A stretch of DNA of 64,000 nt from JAWLCA01 sp041687395 (GCA_041687395.1 JAWLCA010000014.1:46886-110885), one strand, 5' to 3'. Shown: positions 49,427-58,846, counted from the stretch's first letter. Translations and numbers: made by a program. Notes: generated by a model not told the origin, from the sequence alone.

Positions 49427-51714
49427 GCCACCCCCTTTTGCCGTTGCACCGCCCACAACACCCGCTCGGCAGTCGCCGGTGTGTGCAGCGCGGGATAGAC
49501 CGACCCGTCGCCACAGGCCGCCACCGCATCGGACAGCGCCATCAGCGCCGAGATGCCCAGCATCAGCGGCGGCTCGCCAACGGCCTTGGACCGGTAGATC
49601 GTGTCTTCCTTGTTGCCTCCGATCCACAGATCAACGTTGAAAACCTTTGGCCGGTCAGAGCAGGCGGGAATCTTGTAGGTCGATGGCGCATGGGTGCGCA
49701 GCCGCCCCTTGTCGTCCCAGACCAGTTCCTCGGTCGTCAGCCAGCCGGCGCCTTGGACATAGCCGCCCTCGATCTGGCCCAGGTCCAGCGCCGGGTTCAG
49801 GCTGGCGCCCACGTCGTGCAGGATGTCGGCGCGCAGGATGCGGTTCTCGCCGGTCAGGGTGTCGATCACCACCTCGGTCACTGCCGCGCCATGGGCGAAG
49901 TAGAAGAACGGCCGCCCCTGCCCCCGGATTCGGTCCCAGCTCAGCCTCGGCGTGCGGTAATAGCCGGTAGCCGACAGGCTGACCCGGCCCTGATAGGCGC
50001 GCGCCACCGCCTCGTCGAAGCCATACCCCGCCCCGCCGACGCGCACCCGGTCCTCGGCAAAAACGACCGTTTCGGGCGTCACCTGATGCTCGCCCGCCAA
50101 AAACTCCGCGATCCGCCCCCGGATCGTGTCCACCGCCGCCTTCACCGCCATCCCGTTCAAGTCCGACCCGCTGGATGCCGCTGTGGCCGAGGTATTGGGC
50201 ACCTTGCCGGTATCGGTCGCGGTGATCTTCACCCGGTCGATACCCACGCCGAACCCCTCGGCCGCGACCTGCGCCACCTTCTGGAACAGGCCCTGCCCCA
50301 TCTCGGTGCCACCGTGGTTCAGATGAATCGACCCGTCCTGATAGACATGCACCAGCGCCCCGGCCTGGTTCAGATGCGTCAGCGTGAACGAGATGCCGAA
50401 CTTCACCGGCGTCAGCGCGATGCCCTTCTTCAGCACCGGATTGGCTGCGTTCCACTCCGCCACCGCCTGCCGCCGGGCGTGATAGTCCGACCGCTCCGCC
50501 AGTTGCGCGACCAGATCGTGCAGGATGAAGTCGCGCACCTCCATTCCATAGGGCGTGGTCTGGTAGGGCGCCTCGGCCCGGTAGAAATTCGCCTGCCGCA
50601 CCGCCAGCGGATCGCGGCCGAGCGTGTGGGCGATGTGGTCCATCACCCGCTCGATCCCGACCATCCCCTGCGGGCCGCCAAAGCCACGAAAGGCGGTGGC
50701 ACTTTGCGTGTTGGTCTTCAGCCGGTGGCTTTCGATCCGGGCGTGCGGCAGGTGATAGGCGTTGTCCGCGTGCAGCATCGCACGGTCGGCGACAGGCAGC
50801 GACAGGTCCTGCGCCCAACCGCAGCGGGCATACTGCCAGAACTCGATCCCCTGCACCCGCCCCTCGCTGTCCACCCCGACACGGTAGCGGATGCGGAAAT
50901 CGTGCCGCTTGCCGGTGATGACCATGTCGTCGTCGCGGTCATAGCGCATGCGGCAGGACCGCCCGGTCGCCCGCGCTGCCACCGCGCAGGCCACGGCAAG
51001 CGCGTTGCCTTGGCTTTCCTTGCCGCCAAAGCCGCCGCCCATCCGACGCACCTCGACACGGACGGCGTTCATGGGCACGCCCAGCGCCTCGGCCACCTTG
51101 TGCTGGATTTCGGTGGGATGCTGGCTGGAGGAGTGGACGATCATGTCGCCCCCTTCTTGCGGCAGCGCCAGCGCCACCTGCCCTTCCAGATAGAAATGCT
51201 CCTGCCCGCCGATCTCGATCGCGCCCTCGATCACTTGACGGGCCGCGGCGATGGCGGCGGCAGGGTCGCCCTTGGTCCAGATCCGGGGTCCGTCCTCGAA
51301 GTGACTGTTCGCCGCCAGCGCCGCGTCGATGGTCAGCAGCGCGGGCAACTCGTCGTAGTCGAGCTTCGCCAGCCGCGCGGCCTTGCGTGCCGCCAGATGA
51401 CTGTCTGCCACGACAAGAAACACCGGCTGGCCGACGTAGTGCACCGTTCCGTCGGCCAACAGGGGCTCATCATGGATCGACGGGCTGACATCGTTGTCGA
51501 ACGGCAGATCCTCCGCCGTCAGCACCGCAACCACGCCCGGCGCCGCGCGCACCGCCGACAGGTCCATCGCTGTGATCCGCCCATGAGCGACGGTGGACAG
51601 GCCAAAGGCCAGATGCAGCGCATTGGCGGGGGCGGGAATGTCATCGACATAGCGTGCCTGCCCGGTGACATGCAGCGGCGCCGCGTCATGCGGCAGGGGC
51701 TTCGTGATGGTCAT
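49423..51714 (-). CDS. xdhB: Xanthine dehydrogenase molybdopterin-binding subunit
   Basis: The 763-residue subunit, from the ATG at 51714, carries the molybdenum site where hypoxanthine and xanthine are hydroxylated. RRMGGGFGGKESQGNALA and TATAFRGFGGPQG-type loops (here SATAFRGFGGPQGMVG) bind the cofactor. The catalytic Glu is in SKAVGEPPLMLGISAL. QEHFYLEGQVALALPQEGG matches the substrate channel region. Its length is close to the two-subunit bacterial enzyme of Rhodobacter capsulatus (XdhB). Overlaps of 4 bases join it to xdhA and xdhC. Confidence 0.96.
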   Translation of the reverse strand: MTITKPLPHDAAPLHVTGQARYVDDIPAPANALHLAFGLSTVAHGRITAMDLSAVRAAPGVVAVLTAEDLPFDNDVSPSIHDEPLLADGTVHYVGQPVFLVVADSHLAARKAARLAKLDYDELPALLTIDAALAANSHFEDGPRIWTKGDPAAAIAAARQVIEGAIEIGGQEHFYLEGQVALALPQEGGDMIVHSSSQHPTEIQHKVAEALGVPMNAVRVEVRRMGGGFGGKESQGNALAVACAVAARATGRSCRMRYDRDDDMVITGKRHDFRIRYRVGVDSEGRVQGIEFWQYARCGWAQDLSLPVADRAMLHADNAYHLPHARIESHRLKTNTQSATAFRGFGGPQGMVGIERVMDHIAHTLGRDPLAVRQANFYRAEAPYQTTPYGMEVRDFILHDLVAQLAERSDYHARRQAVAEWNAANPVLKKGIALTPVKFGISFTLTHLNQAGALVHVYQDGSIHLNHGGTEMGQGLFQKVAQVAAEGFGVGIDRVKITATDTGKVPNTSATAASSGSDLNGMAVKAAVDTIRGRIAEFLAGEHQVTPETVVFAEDRVRVGGAGYGFDEAVARAYQGRVSLSATGYYRTPRLSWDRIRGQGRPFFYFAHGAAVTEVVIDTLTGENRILRADILHDVGASLNPALDLGQIEGGYVQGAGWLTTEELVWDDKGRLRTHAPSTYKIPACSDRPKVFNVDLWIGGNKEDTIYRSKAVGEPPLMLGISALMALSDAVAACGDGSVYPALHTPATAERVLWAVQRQKGVA

Positions 51715-53087
51715 GGCGCGACCTCCAGCACCCGCGCCGAGGTGCCCTGATCCTCCAGCCAATACCGCCGCAGCATGCCCTTCGCCGCCTCCTGCCGATA
51801 CTTTGCGCTCGCCCGCATGTCGGTCATCGGGGTGAAATCGACGTCGAACGCGGGCAGGGCGGTCGTGACGGTTTCTTCGGTCCAGGGCTGGCCCACCAGC
51901 GCCGCCTCGACCTGACTCGCCCGCTTCGGGATGCCCGCCATGCCGCCAAAGGCGATGCGGGCCGATTGCACTTTTCCGTACTTCACGACGATATTGAAGC
52001 AGCCACAGGCAGCAGAAATGTCCTGATCGAACCTTTTCGACAGCTTGTAGCAGCGCAGCCGGTCGGGCTGGCGCGGAAAGCTCACCGCCTCGACGAACTC
52101 GCCCGGCCGGCGGTCCTGTTTGCGGTAGTCGAGGAAAAATTCCTCTAGCGGCAGGCTGCGCCGTGCAACGCCCCGGCGCAAATGCAGCGTCGCGCCCAGC
52201 GAGATCAGCGCAGGCGGGCTGTCCCCGATGGGCGAGCCGTTCGCGATGTTGCCGCCCACCGTCGCGGCATTGCGCACCTGGACTGAGCCATAGCGGCGGA
52301 TCAGTTCCGCAATATCCGGATGCAGTGGAGCCATCGCCTCCAGCACCTCCGTCAACGAAGTCATCGCGCCGATCCGCACCTCGGTCTCGGTGACGGTCAC
52401 GCCCTTCAGGTCGTCGCACCCGGCCAGGAACGCCACTGGTCCCAGCGCGCGCAACTCCTTCGTCACCCACAGTCCCACATCCGTCGCCCCGGCGATCAGG
52501 GTGGCGTCGGGATGCGCGGCGTACCAGTCGGCCAGTTCATCCGCGCTTCGCGGCAGGAACGGCGCCGCCACGGCCTCCAGCTCCCTCAGTGCCGCACGAT
52601 CCGCCTGCATCCAATCCGGCACCGGCTCCGCCCGCGCCGCCTCGGCCGCTCGCACGATCGGCGCATAGCCGGTGCAGCGGCACAAGTTCCCGGCCAGCTG
52701 GTCGTCGTGATCCGCCCGGCCATTCAGATGCGCCACCGCCATCGACACCACGAATCCCGGCGTGCAGAAGCCGCATTGCGACCCGTGATGGTCGATCATC
52801 GCCCGCTGGACGGGGTGCAATTCGCCGCCGGGGCCGCTGATCCCCTCGACCGTGCGCACGGCCTTGCCGTGCAGTTGCGGCAGGAACAGGATGCAGGCGT
52901 TCAGCGCGCGTGACCCGTCCGCATCCGTCACCATCACCGTGCAGGCGCCGCAATCGCCTTCGTTGCAGCCCTCCTTGGTGCCGGTCAGGCCGCGCTCCTC
53001 GCGCAGCCAGTCCAAAGCCGTGCGCGTCGGCGGCTGATCCGCCACCGTCACCTGCGTTCCGTTCAGCAGAAACGCGATTGCCGCCAT
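51711..53087 (-). CDS. xdhA: Xanthine dehydrogenase FeS/FAD subunit
   Basis: The 458-residue protein combines two 2Fe-2S clusters and an FAD domain. The N-terminal cluster motif is GCNEGDCGACTVMV, and the second is GSQCGFCTPGFVVSMA with NLCRCTGYAPIVRA. FAD binding follows at about residues 175-350 (TLIAGATDVGLWVTKELRAL, ATVGGNIANGSPIGDSPPAL). It passes electrons from the molybdenum site to NAD. It is the first gene of the operon and is divergent from dnaE, with 226 bases between. The leader before the ATG has no strong ribosome binding site. Confidence 0.96.
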   Translation of the reverse strand: MAAIAFLLNGTQVTVADQPPTRTALDWLREERGLTGTKEGCNEGDCGACTVMVTDADGSRALNACILFLPQLHGKAVRTVEGISGPGGELHPVQRAMIDHHGSQCGFCTPGFVVSMAVAHLNGRADHDDQLAGNLCRCTGYAPIVRAAEAARAEPVPDWMQADRAALRELEAVAAPFLPRSADELADWYAAHPDATLIAGATDVGLWVTKELRALGPVAFLAGCDDLKGVTVTETEVRIGAMTSLTEVLEAMAPLHPDIAELIRRYGSVQVRNAATVGGNIANGSPIGDSPPALISLGATLHLRRGVARRSLPLEEFFLDYRKQDRRPGEFVEAVSFPRQPDRLRCYKLSKRFDQDISAACGCFNIVVKYGKVQSARIAFGGMAGIPKRASQVEAALVGQPWTEETVTTALPAFDVDFTPMTDMRASAKYRQEAAKGMLRRYWLEDQGTSARVLEVAP

Positions 53088-53313
53088 GTGTTCTGTCCGC
53101 CGCGGTACATTCCTGTCTCAGGATTTCGCATCCGGCCCGATGCGGCGTAAGGCCGAAAGCACCCCATTCGGAACAGCAAACGCGACGAAGTCGCCCTTTG
53201 GCAAGCAATTAATCTCTTGCAACACAAGAAGCTGTTTCAACGGGCGCCAGAAAATCCGCCCGCCCTCGATTTGGGGATTCAGCCGCCCGCGAAAACCGCC
53301 TAAGCTTGCCCCC

Positions 53314-56300
53314 ATGCCATCCCCCCGATTCATCCACCTGCGCGTGCACACCGAATATTCGCTGCTCGAAGGGGCGGTGCCGGTGAAGAAGCTGATCGGC
53401 CTGTGCGAGGGGGCGGGCATGCCCGCCGTCGCCGTGACCGACACCAACAACATGTTCTGCGCGCTGGAATTCTCCGTCCTCGCCGCCGGCGCGGGCATCC
53501 AGCCGATCCTGGGCTGTCAGGTCAGCCTCGACTACGACCCCGCGCAGATCGGCGAAAAGCCCCGCCCGCCCGCGCCGATCGTCCTGCTGGCCCAGTCCGA
53601 GGTCGGCTATGGCCACCTGATGAAGCTGAACTCCTGCCTCTATCTCGGCAAGGGCGGGCAGTTGCCGCAGGTCACGCTGGACGACCTCGCGGCCCATGCG
53701 GACGGGCTGATCTGCCTGACCGGCGGCCCCGACGGACCCGTGGGCCGCCTGCTGCAGGCCGGTCAACCGGACAAGGCCCGCGCGCTGATGCAGCGGCTCG
53801 CCTCGCTTTACCCCGACCGTCTGTACGTCGAACTGCAACGCCATCCCGGCGAGGGCGGCCAACCGACCGAGGCCGAGCGCGCGACCGAACGCGGGCAGAT
53901 CGAAATGGCCTATGACATTGCCCTGCCGCTTGTCGCCACCAACGACGTCTATTTCCCCAAGGCCGAGATGTATGAGGCCCACGATGCCCTGATCTGCATC
54001 GCCGAGGGCGCCTATGTCGACCAGTCCGCCCCCCGCCGCCGCCTGACGCCCCAGCACTACTTCAAATCGCCCGAAGAAATGGCAGCCCTTTTCGCCGACC
54101 TGCCCGAGGCGCTGGAAAACACCGTCGAGATCGCGCGCCGCTGCGCCTTCCGCGCCACCACCCGGCCGCCGATCCTGCCGAAATTCGCCGATGACGAGGT
54201 CGAGGAGCTGCGCCGCCAGGCCCGCGCCGGGCTCGCCGACCGACTATCGGTCATCCCCCACGCCGCGCCCGTCGAGGACTATGAAAAGCGCCTGGAGTTC
54301 GAGCTGGGCATCATCGAGGGGATGGGCTTTCCCGGCTACTTCCTGATCGTCGCCGACTTCATCAAATGGGCCAAGGATCAGGGCATCCCGGTCGGCCCCG
54401 GCCGCGGCTCGGGCGCGGGGTCGCTGGTGGCCTACGCGCTGACCATCACCGACCTCGACCCGCTGCGCTACAGCCTGCTGTTCGAACGCTTCCTGAACCC
54501 TGAACGCGTGTCGATGCCCGACTTCGACATCGACTTCTGCATGGACCGCCGGGAAGAGGTGATCCGCTACGTCCAGCAGAAATACGGTCGCGAGAAGGTG
54601 GGCCAGATCATCACCTTCGGCGCACTTCTGTCCAAGGCCGCCGTCCGCGACGTGGGCCGCGTGCTGCAGATGTCCTATGGCCAGGTGGACCGGCTGTCCA
54701 AGATGATCCCGGTCGAGGGGGTCAAACCCGTCAGCATCGAAAAGGCCCTGGCCGACGAGCCCCGCCTGCGCGAGGCCGCGCGCGATGAAGAGGTGGTGCA
54801 GCGCCTGCTGACCTATGCCCAGCAGGTCGAGGGGCTGTTGCGCAACGCCTCCACCCATGCCGCCGGCGTGGTGATCGGCGACCGCCCGCTGGATGAGCTG
54901 GTTCCACTCTACCAGGACCCGCGCTCCGACATGCCCGCCACCCAATTCAACATGAAATGGGTTGAACAGGCAGGGCTGGTGAAGTTCGACTTCCTCGGCC
55001 TGAAGACGCTGACCGTGATCCAGACCGCCGTGGACCTGATCCGCGCGCAGGGGCGCCACCTGCACATCGCCGCCGACGGCACCCAGCTTTACACGCCCCC
55101 CGAAGGCGCGGTGGATGACATCGGCGCGATACCGCTGGGCGACGAAAAAACCTATCAGCTCTACGCCAGCGCCAAGACCGTCGCGGTGTTCCAGGTGGAA
55201 AGCGCGGGCATGATGGACGCGCTGCGCCGCATGCGCCCCACCTGCATCGAGGATATCGTGGCGCTGGTCGCGCTCTACCGCCCCGGCCCTATGGAGAACA
55301 TCCCCACATACTGCGAGGTGAAGAACGGCCTGCGCGAGCTGGAATCGATCTACCCCTCGATCGACCATATCCTGCAGGAAACCCAGGGCATCATCGTCTA
55401 CCAGGAGCAGGTGATGGAAATCGCCCAGGTCATGGCGGGCTACAGCCTTGGCGGCGCCGACCTCTTGCGCCGGGCCATGGGCAAGAAGATCGCGGCCGAG
55501 ATGGCCAAGGAGCGCCCCAAGTTCATCGCCGGGGCCAAGGCCAACGGCGTCACCGACAAGAAGGCGGGTGAGGTCTTCGACCTGCTGGAGAAATTCGCCA
55601 ACTACGGCTTCAACAAGTCCCACGCCGCGGCCTACGCCGTGGTCAGCTACCAGACCGCCTGGCTGAAGGCGAACCACCCGGTCGAATTCATGGCCGCGGT
55701 GATGACCTGCGACATCCACCTGACCGACAAGCTGGCCGTCTACAAGCGCGAGGTCGACCGCATGGGGATCGAGGTGATCCCCCCTTGCGTCAACCACGGC
55801 ACCGCCACCTTCAGTGTCGATCGCGGCCGCCTTGTCTATGCGCTGGGGGCGTTGAAGAACGTCGGCATCGAGGCGATGAAACTGGTCGTCTCGGGGCGGG
55901 GCGGGAAGCCATTTGCCACCCTGTTCGATTTCGCCCGCCGGGTGGACCTGAAGCGCGTGGGCAAGCGCCCGCTCGAAATGATGGCCGCCGCCGGGGCCTT
56001 CGACCAGCTGGACCGCAACCGCCGGCGCGTGTTCGAGGGGCTGGATGCGCTGGTGGCCTACTCGGCCGCGGTGCACAAAGGCGCAGCCTCGGCCCAGGTG
56101 TCGCTGTTCGGGGCATCGGGCGAGGATCTGCCCGAACCCCGCCTGCCCGCCTGCGACGACTGGCTGCCGATGGACCGGCTGGCGCGCGAACACGCCGCCA
56201 TCGGCTTCTACCTCTCCGGCCACCCGCTGGAGGATTACCTGCCCGCGCTGAAACGCAAGGGCGTGCTGACCCTGACCGAGATCAGCCGGCGCGCGACCGA

Positions 56301-56811
56301 AAGCGGCGCCTTCGTCGGCCGCATCGCCGGATCGGTCGCCAGTCGGCAGGAACGCAAATCCGCCCGCGGCAACCGCTTCGCCTTCGTGGCTCTGTCCGAC
56401 CCCACCGGGCTATATGAGGTCACGGTCTTCTCGGACGTGCTGGAAACCGCCCGCCCGCATCTGGAGGCGGGTTGCAACGTCGTCCTCACGGTCGAGGCGA
56501 CGGCCGAGGGCGAGACCGTGAAGCTTCTGGCCCGCGCGGTGCAGCCGGTGGACATGGTCGTGGCCGACGCCGGCATGTCGGGCCTGCGCATCTATCTGGA
56601 GAACGAGACTGCCCTGCCGTCCGTGCAAAGCCTGCTGACCCGGATCGAATCTGAGGGCGGGCGAACCCGCGGCCCGATCAGCTTCTGCATCACCGACATG
56701 GCCACAGGGCGCGAGATAGACGTGACACTGGCACGGCCCTACCGGGTCACGCCGCAGATCAAGGGCGCGCTGAAATCGCTGAGCGGCGTGCTGGTGGTGG
56801 AAGAGGTCTAG
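53314..56811 (+). CDS. dnaE: DNA polymerase III alpha subunit
   Basis: The 1165-residue replicative polymerase starts at the ATG at 53314 (MPSPRFIHLRVHTEYSLLEG); the frame is open 76 codons further upstream without a likely start. Domains in order: PHP (HLRVHTEYS, TDTNNMF), palm/fingers with the catalytic aspartates in MPDFDIDFCMDRREEVIRY, the beta-binding and helix-hairpin-helix regions, and the C-terminal OB domain (VGRIAGSVASRQERKSARGN). It polymerises DNA in the holoenzyme. The stop codon overlaps the stop of the converging gene. Confidence 0.97.
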   Translation: MPSPRFIHLRVHTEYSLLEGAVPVKKLIGLCEGAGMPAVAVTDTNNMFCALEFSVLAAGAGIQPILGCQVSLDYDPAQIGEKPRPPAPIVLLAQSEVGYGHLMKLNSCLYLGKGGQLPQVTLDDLAAHADGLICLTGGPDGPVGRLLQAGQPDKARALMQRLASLYPDRLYVELQRHPGEGGQPTEAERATERGQIEMAYDIALPLVATNDVYFPKAEMYEAHDALICIAEGAYVDQSAPRRRLTPQHYFKSPEEMAALFADLPEALENTVEIARRCAFRATTRPPILPKFADDEVEELRRQARAGLADRLSVIPHAAPVEDYEKRLEFELGIIEGMGFPGYFLIVADFIKWAKDQGIPVGPGRGSGAGSLVAYALTITDLDPLRYSLLFERFLNPERVSMPDFDIDFCMDRREEVIRYVQQKYGREKVGQIITFGALLSKAAVRDVGRVLQMSYGQVDRLSKMIPVEGVKPVSIEKALADEPRLREAARDEEVVQRLLTYAQQVEGLLRNASTHAAGVVIGDRPLDELVPLYQDPRSDMPATQFNMKWVEQAGLVKFDFLGLKTLTVIQTAVDLIRAQGRHLHIAADGTQLYTPPEGAVDDIGAIPLGDEKTYQLYASAKTVAVFQVESAGMMDALRRMRPTCIEDIVALVALYRPGPMENIPTYCEVKNGLRELESIYPSIDHILQETQGIIVYQEQVMEIAQVMAGYSLGGADLLRRAMGKKIAAEMAKERPKFIAGAKANGVTDKKAGEVFDLLEKFANYGFNKSHAAAYAVVSYQTAWLKANHPVEFMAAVMTCDIHLTDKLAVYKREVDRMGIEVIPPCVNHGTATFSVDRGRLVYALGALKNVGIEAMKLVVSGRGGKPFATLFDFARRVDLKRVGKRPLEMMAAAGAFDQLDRNRRRVFEGLDALVAYSAAVHKGAASAQVSLFGASGEDLPEPRLPACDDWLPMDRLAREHAAIGFYLSGHPLEDYLPALKRKGVLTLTEISRRATESGAFVGRIAGSVASRQERKSARGNRFAFVALSDPTGLYEVTVFSDVLETARPHLEAGCNVVLTVEATAEGETVKLLARAVQPVDMVVADAGMSGLRIYLENETALPSVQSLLTRIESEGGRTRGPISFCITDMATGREIDVTLARPYRVTPQIKGALKSLSGVLVVEEV

Positions 56812-58130
56812 GTCGCCGCGCCAAGCCGGCCGACCCAGGTGCGCGCAATCGCCACCAGCCGGTCGATCAGCGCAAAGAACACGTCGATCGCATAGCCCAG
56901 CAGGAAGGCGATGGTCAGCAGGCCAAGCGAGACATCGGGCACGCCAAGCCCCTGAACGACCGTCGGCGACCAAAGCCAGGCCACGGATATGCCCGCCAGC
57001 CCGCCCAGCGCGACCCGCAGCGGCACCCGCATCAGGTTGGGTTCCGGGAACAGCGGGTTCAGCAGGATGCGAAGGTAGTAGAGCATCGCACCGAGCATCC
57101 CGAACAGCGCCGGCAGTGTCCAACTTCCAAGCAGCGCCAACCGGTTCTGCAACTTCTCCTGCTGAGCCTGCACATAGTAGGACGCAACGGCAAGCGGGAT
57201 GCCCTGGTCCTGGCGCATGCCAAGGACGCACTGCACATGCTCCATCAGCGCCGAGTCGAGCATGATGGAACGGCCGAGCAGGTCCACCGGCGCCAGGGGC
57301 GCTGACGGGTCCTCGGCTTTCAGGTTGACGGTGGCCACCTGGCCCTCGTACCGGCGCAGGCACAGTTCGAGCTGTGACGGCGGCGTGGCAGCCAGCGCCA
57401 TCGCCTGCGCGTTCACCGTCTCTGCCGACGCCAGCGCGGCCGTCGCGATGATGCCGGACGGACCGGCCGGCAAGCTGTCCATTGCCGGAAGCGTTGGAGG
57501 CGCATCCTGCAAGCGCCGCATCAGCGCACGCAGAAGCCCCTCGCCGGGATAGGCGGATCGGAACAGGGCCTGAAACTCGTCGCGCTGGCCTCGTAGCCGG
57601 TTCGAGACTGTGCGCAGCTCCTCGACCTGCTCGCGCAGCGCCGCGGGCGAAAGGCTGGTTTGACTGGCCAGATCGGTTGCGCGGTCGAAATCATCGGCAA
57701 TCGACAGGCGGAACGCGATGTCGCGGATCAACTCGGACTCGCGCAGATGCAGCCCGGCCTCGATCTCGGTCAGAAGCGCCTGCGCCCGCTGCTGCCAGAT
57801 GGTGAGCGAGGCGCAATAGAAGATGAGGATCAGCGCCGCGGCAAGAAACAAGACCTTCTTGGCGTAGTCCCAGATGCCTGGTGCGCGCGGCACGAACGGA
57901 TCCCAGCCCGAGCGCAGGTTGATCAGCGTGACCGGCCGGATTTCGGCCAGTGCGGTCGCCAGCGCCGCCTGCAGCTGCGGCGCTTCGGCATGGCTCCAGT
58001 CCGGGTTTGGCAGGGCGGTGATGTTCTGCAGCGCCACCGGCAGGGCCGCTCCGCTCAGCATTCCGCTGCGCTGACCATAGAGCGCGACCAGCTTGGCGTC
58101 CTCGATCAGGGTACGCAGGTTGCCGTCCAT
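56808..58130 (-). CDS. Unknown membrane protein with periplasmic helical domain
   Basis: The 440-residue protein is not one I recognise. Residues about 1-85 are soluble (an acidic, Leu-rich N-terminus with PFVPRAPGIWDYAKK). A transmembrane helix at about residues 91-111 (VLFLAAALILIFYCASLTIW) leads into a long helical domain at about residues 115-320 (QAQALLTEIEAGLHLRESEL-like heptads). Three C-terminal helices follow: WTLPALFGMLGAMLYYLRIL, VALGGLAGISVAWLW and LLTIAFLLGYAIDVFFALI. A small secreted protein gene sits 15 bases upstream on the same strand. Both are probably one unit. Confidence 0.82.
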   Translation of the reverse strand: MDGNLRTLIEDAKLVALYGQRSGMLSGAALPVALQNITALPNPDWSHAEAPQLQAALATALAEIRPVTLINLRSGWDPFVPRAPGIWDYAKKVLFLAAALILIFYCASLTIWQQRAQALLTEIEAGLHLRESELIRDIAFRLSIADDFDRATDLASQTSLSPAALREQVEELRTVSNRLRGQRDEFQALFRSAYPGEGLLRALMRRLQDAPPTLPAMDSLPAGPSGIIATAALASAETVNAQAMALAATPPSQLELCLRRYEGQVATVNLKAEDPSAPLAPVDLLGRSIMLDSALMEHVQCVLGMRQDQGIPLAVASYYVQAQQEKLQNRLALLGSWTLPALFGMLGAMLYYLRILLNPLFPEPNLMRVPLRVALGGLAGISVAWLWSPTVVQGLGVPDVSLGLLTIAFLLGYAIDVFFALIDRLVAIARTWVGRLGAAT

Positions 58131-58145
58131 CGGCGTTTGCCCCGC

Positions 58146-58337
58146 TCAATACAAGTATCCGGCGACCAGGCCGTTGGGAGTGGGACACTCGCAGGGGCTG
58201 CCCGGATTGCCCGGCACCAGTGCCCAGCACCAGAAGGTCGGCGTCACGCAGATCGTCCCGGGCGGGGCCTGGGGCATCTGGGCTGCAACTGCAGTACCGA
58301 GGATACAGAGGATTGCAAAAGCACTGAGCAGGCGCAT
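58146..58337 (-). CDS. Small secreted Cys/Pro-rich protein (63 residues)
   Basis: The protein starts at the ATG at 58337 behind a strong GGAGGTG. A signal peptide (MRLLSAFAILCILGTAVAAQ) leaves a mature protein of about 43 residues rich in Pro and Cys: PPGTICVTPTFWCWALVPG, then NPGSPCECPTP. Four Cys in the mature part could form two disulfides. No family is recognised. It is followed 15 bases later by the membrane protein gene. A GTATACTT element lies about 50 bases upstream. Confidence 0.75.
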   Translation of the reverse strand: MRLLSAFAILCILGTAVAAQMPQAPPGTICVTPTFWCWALVPGNPGSPCECPTPNGLVAGYLY

Positions 58338-58387
58338 CGAAACACCTCCCAATTCTTCAGGCAGGCTTCGCCTTCAGATATCATATT

Positions 58388-58395
58388 AAGTATAC
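58388..58395 (-). promoter_or_regulatory. GTATACTT element upstream of small secreted protein 1
   Basis: GTATACTT on the minus strand lies about 50 bases before the ATG at 58337. The same octamer occurs at 58839-58846, about 54 bases before the ATG at 58785. TATACT fits a sigma-70-type -10 box; the -35 regions are not convincing. Confidence 0.45.
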
Positions 58396-58497
58396 GCGAA
58401 ATCGTGGAAAAGTCACGAGAAACCCGCGCTGGAGTCCTGCGCCCGCGTCCTGATGACAAAGGCGGTCCAAGCCACCGGCGGACTCACCGCGCCACGA

Positions 58498-58785
58498 TCA
58501 ATCCCGCGACCCGGGCGAAGATCCCGGCGAACCGCTCCGCCCCGGCCCTGTGCTTCGGCCCTGCGGGCTCACCTCGACCGATACGACCTTATCGTCGTCC
58601 CGCGTGCGCACCGACACGGTGCCGCCAGCGCCCTGGTTCACGGTGATATCCGCCCCCCTGATGCCGCGACCTGGATCAGAATCAACATCGGCATCAGGAA
58701 AACCCGTCAAGACCTGTGCTTCCAGCGGCGCGATAGACAGCACGGCCCCCAGACCTGCCACCAGGTAGAAGCTACTCTGTCGCAT
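58498..58785 (-). CDS. Small secreted protein, acidic and Gly-rich (95 residues)
   Basis: The ATG at 58785 is preceded by GGGAGGGTTCC. A Sec signal peptide (SSFYLVAGLGAVLSIAPLEA) is followed by an acidic stretch (GFPDADVDSDPGRGIRGADI), a beta-rich part (GGTVSVRTRDDDKVVSVEV), and a Gly/Ser/Arg-rich tail (GPGRSGSPGSSPGSRD). I recognise no family. It is on the same strand as the other small secreted protein and shares its upstream GTATACTT element, so the two may be co-regulated. Confidence 0.7.
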   Translation of the reverse strand: MRQSSFYLVAGLGAVLSIAPLEAQVLTGFPDADVDSDPGRGIRGADITVNQGAGGTVSVRTRDDDKVVSVEVSPQGRSTGPGRSGSPGSSPGSRD

Positions 58786-58838
58786 GGAACCCTCCCATTT
58801 CCGGAAAACCCAAAACCGAGAGCACTCGCACCCATTTC

Positions 58839-58846
58839 AAGTATAC
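58839..58846 (-). promoter_or_regulatory. GTATACTT element upstream of small secreted protein 2
   Basis: Second copy of the octamer described for 58388-58395, at nearly the same distance from its start codon. It is likely a shared promoter or operator core. Confidence 0.45.

Noticed and set aside
46944..49529. Apparent 861-residue fusion of xdhC region and ABC ATPase
   Set aside because: The N-terminal third is xdhC read in the wrong frame. The real ATPase starts at 48491 and xdhC has its own overlapping frame.
49438..51750. 770-codon plus-strand open frame opposite xdhB
   Set aside because: It is antisense to a gene with full molybdopterin motifs; no recognisable domains.
49423..52470. Apparent 1015-residue XdhB with long N-terminal extension
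   Set aside because: The extension is xdhA read in another frame. The ATG at 51714 gives the normal XdhB N-terminus and an ATGA overlap.
54244..56223. 659-codon minus-strand open frame opposite dnaE
   Set aside because: It shadows the dnaE coding region; His/Asp/Gly-rich composition without family motifs.
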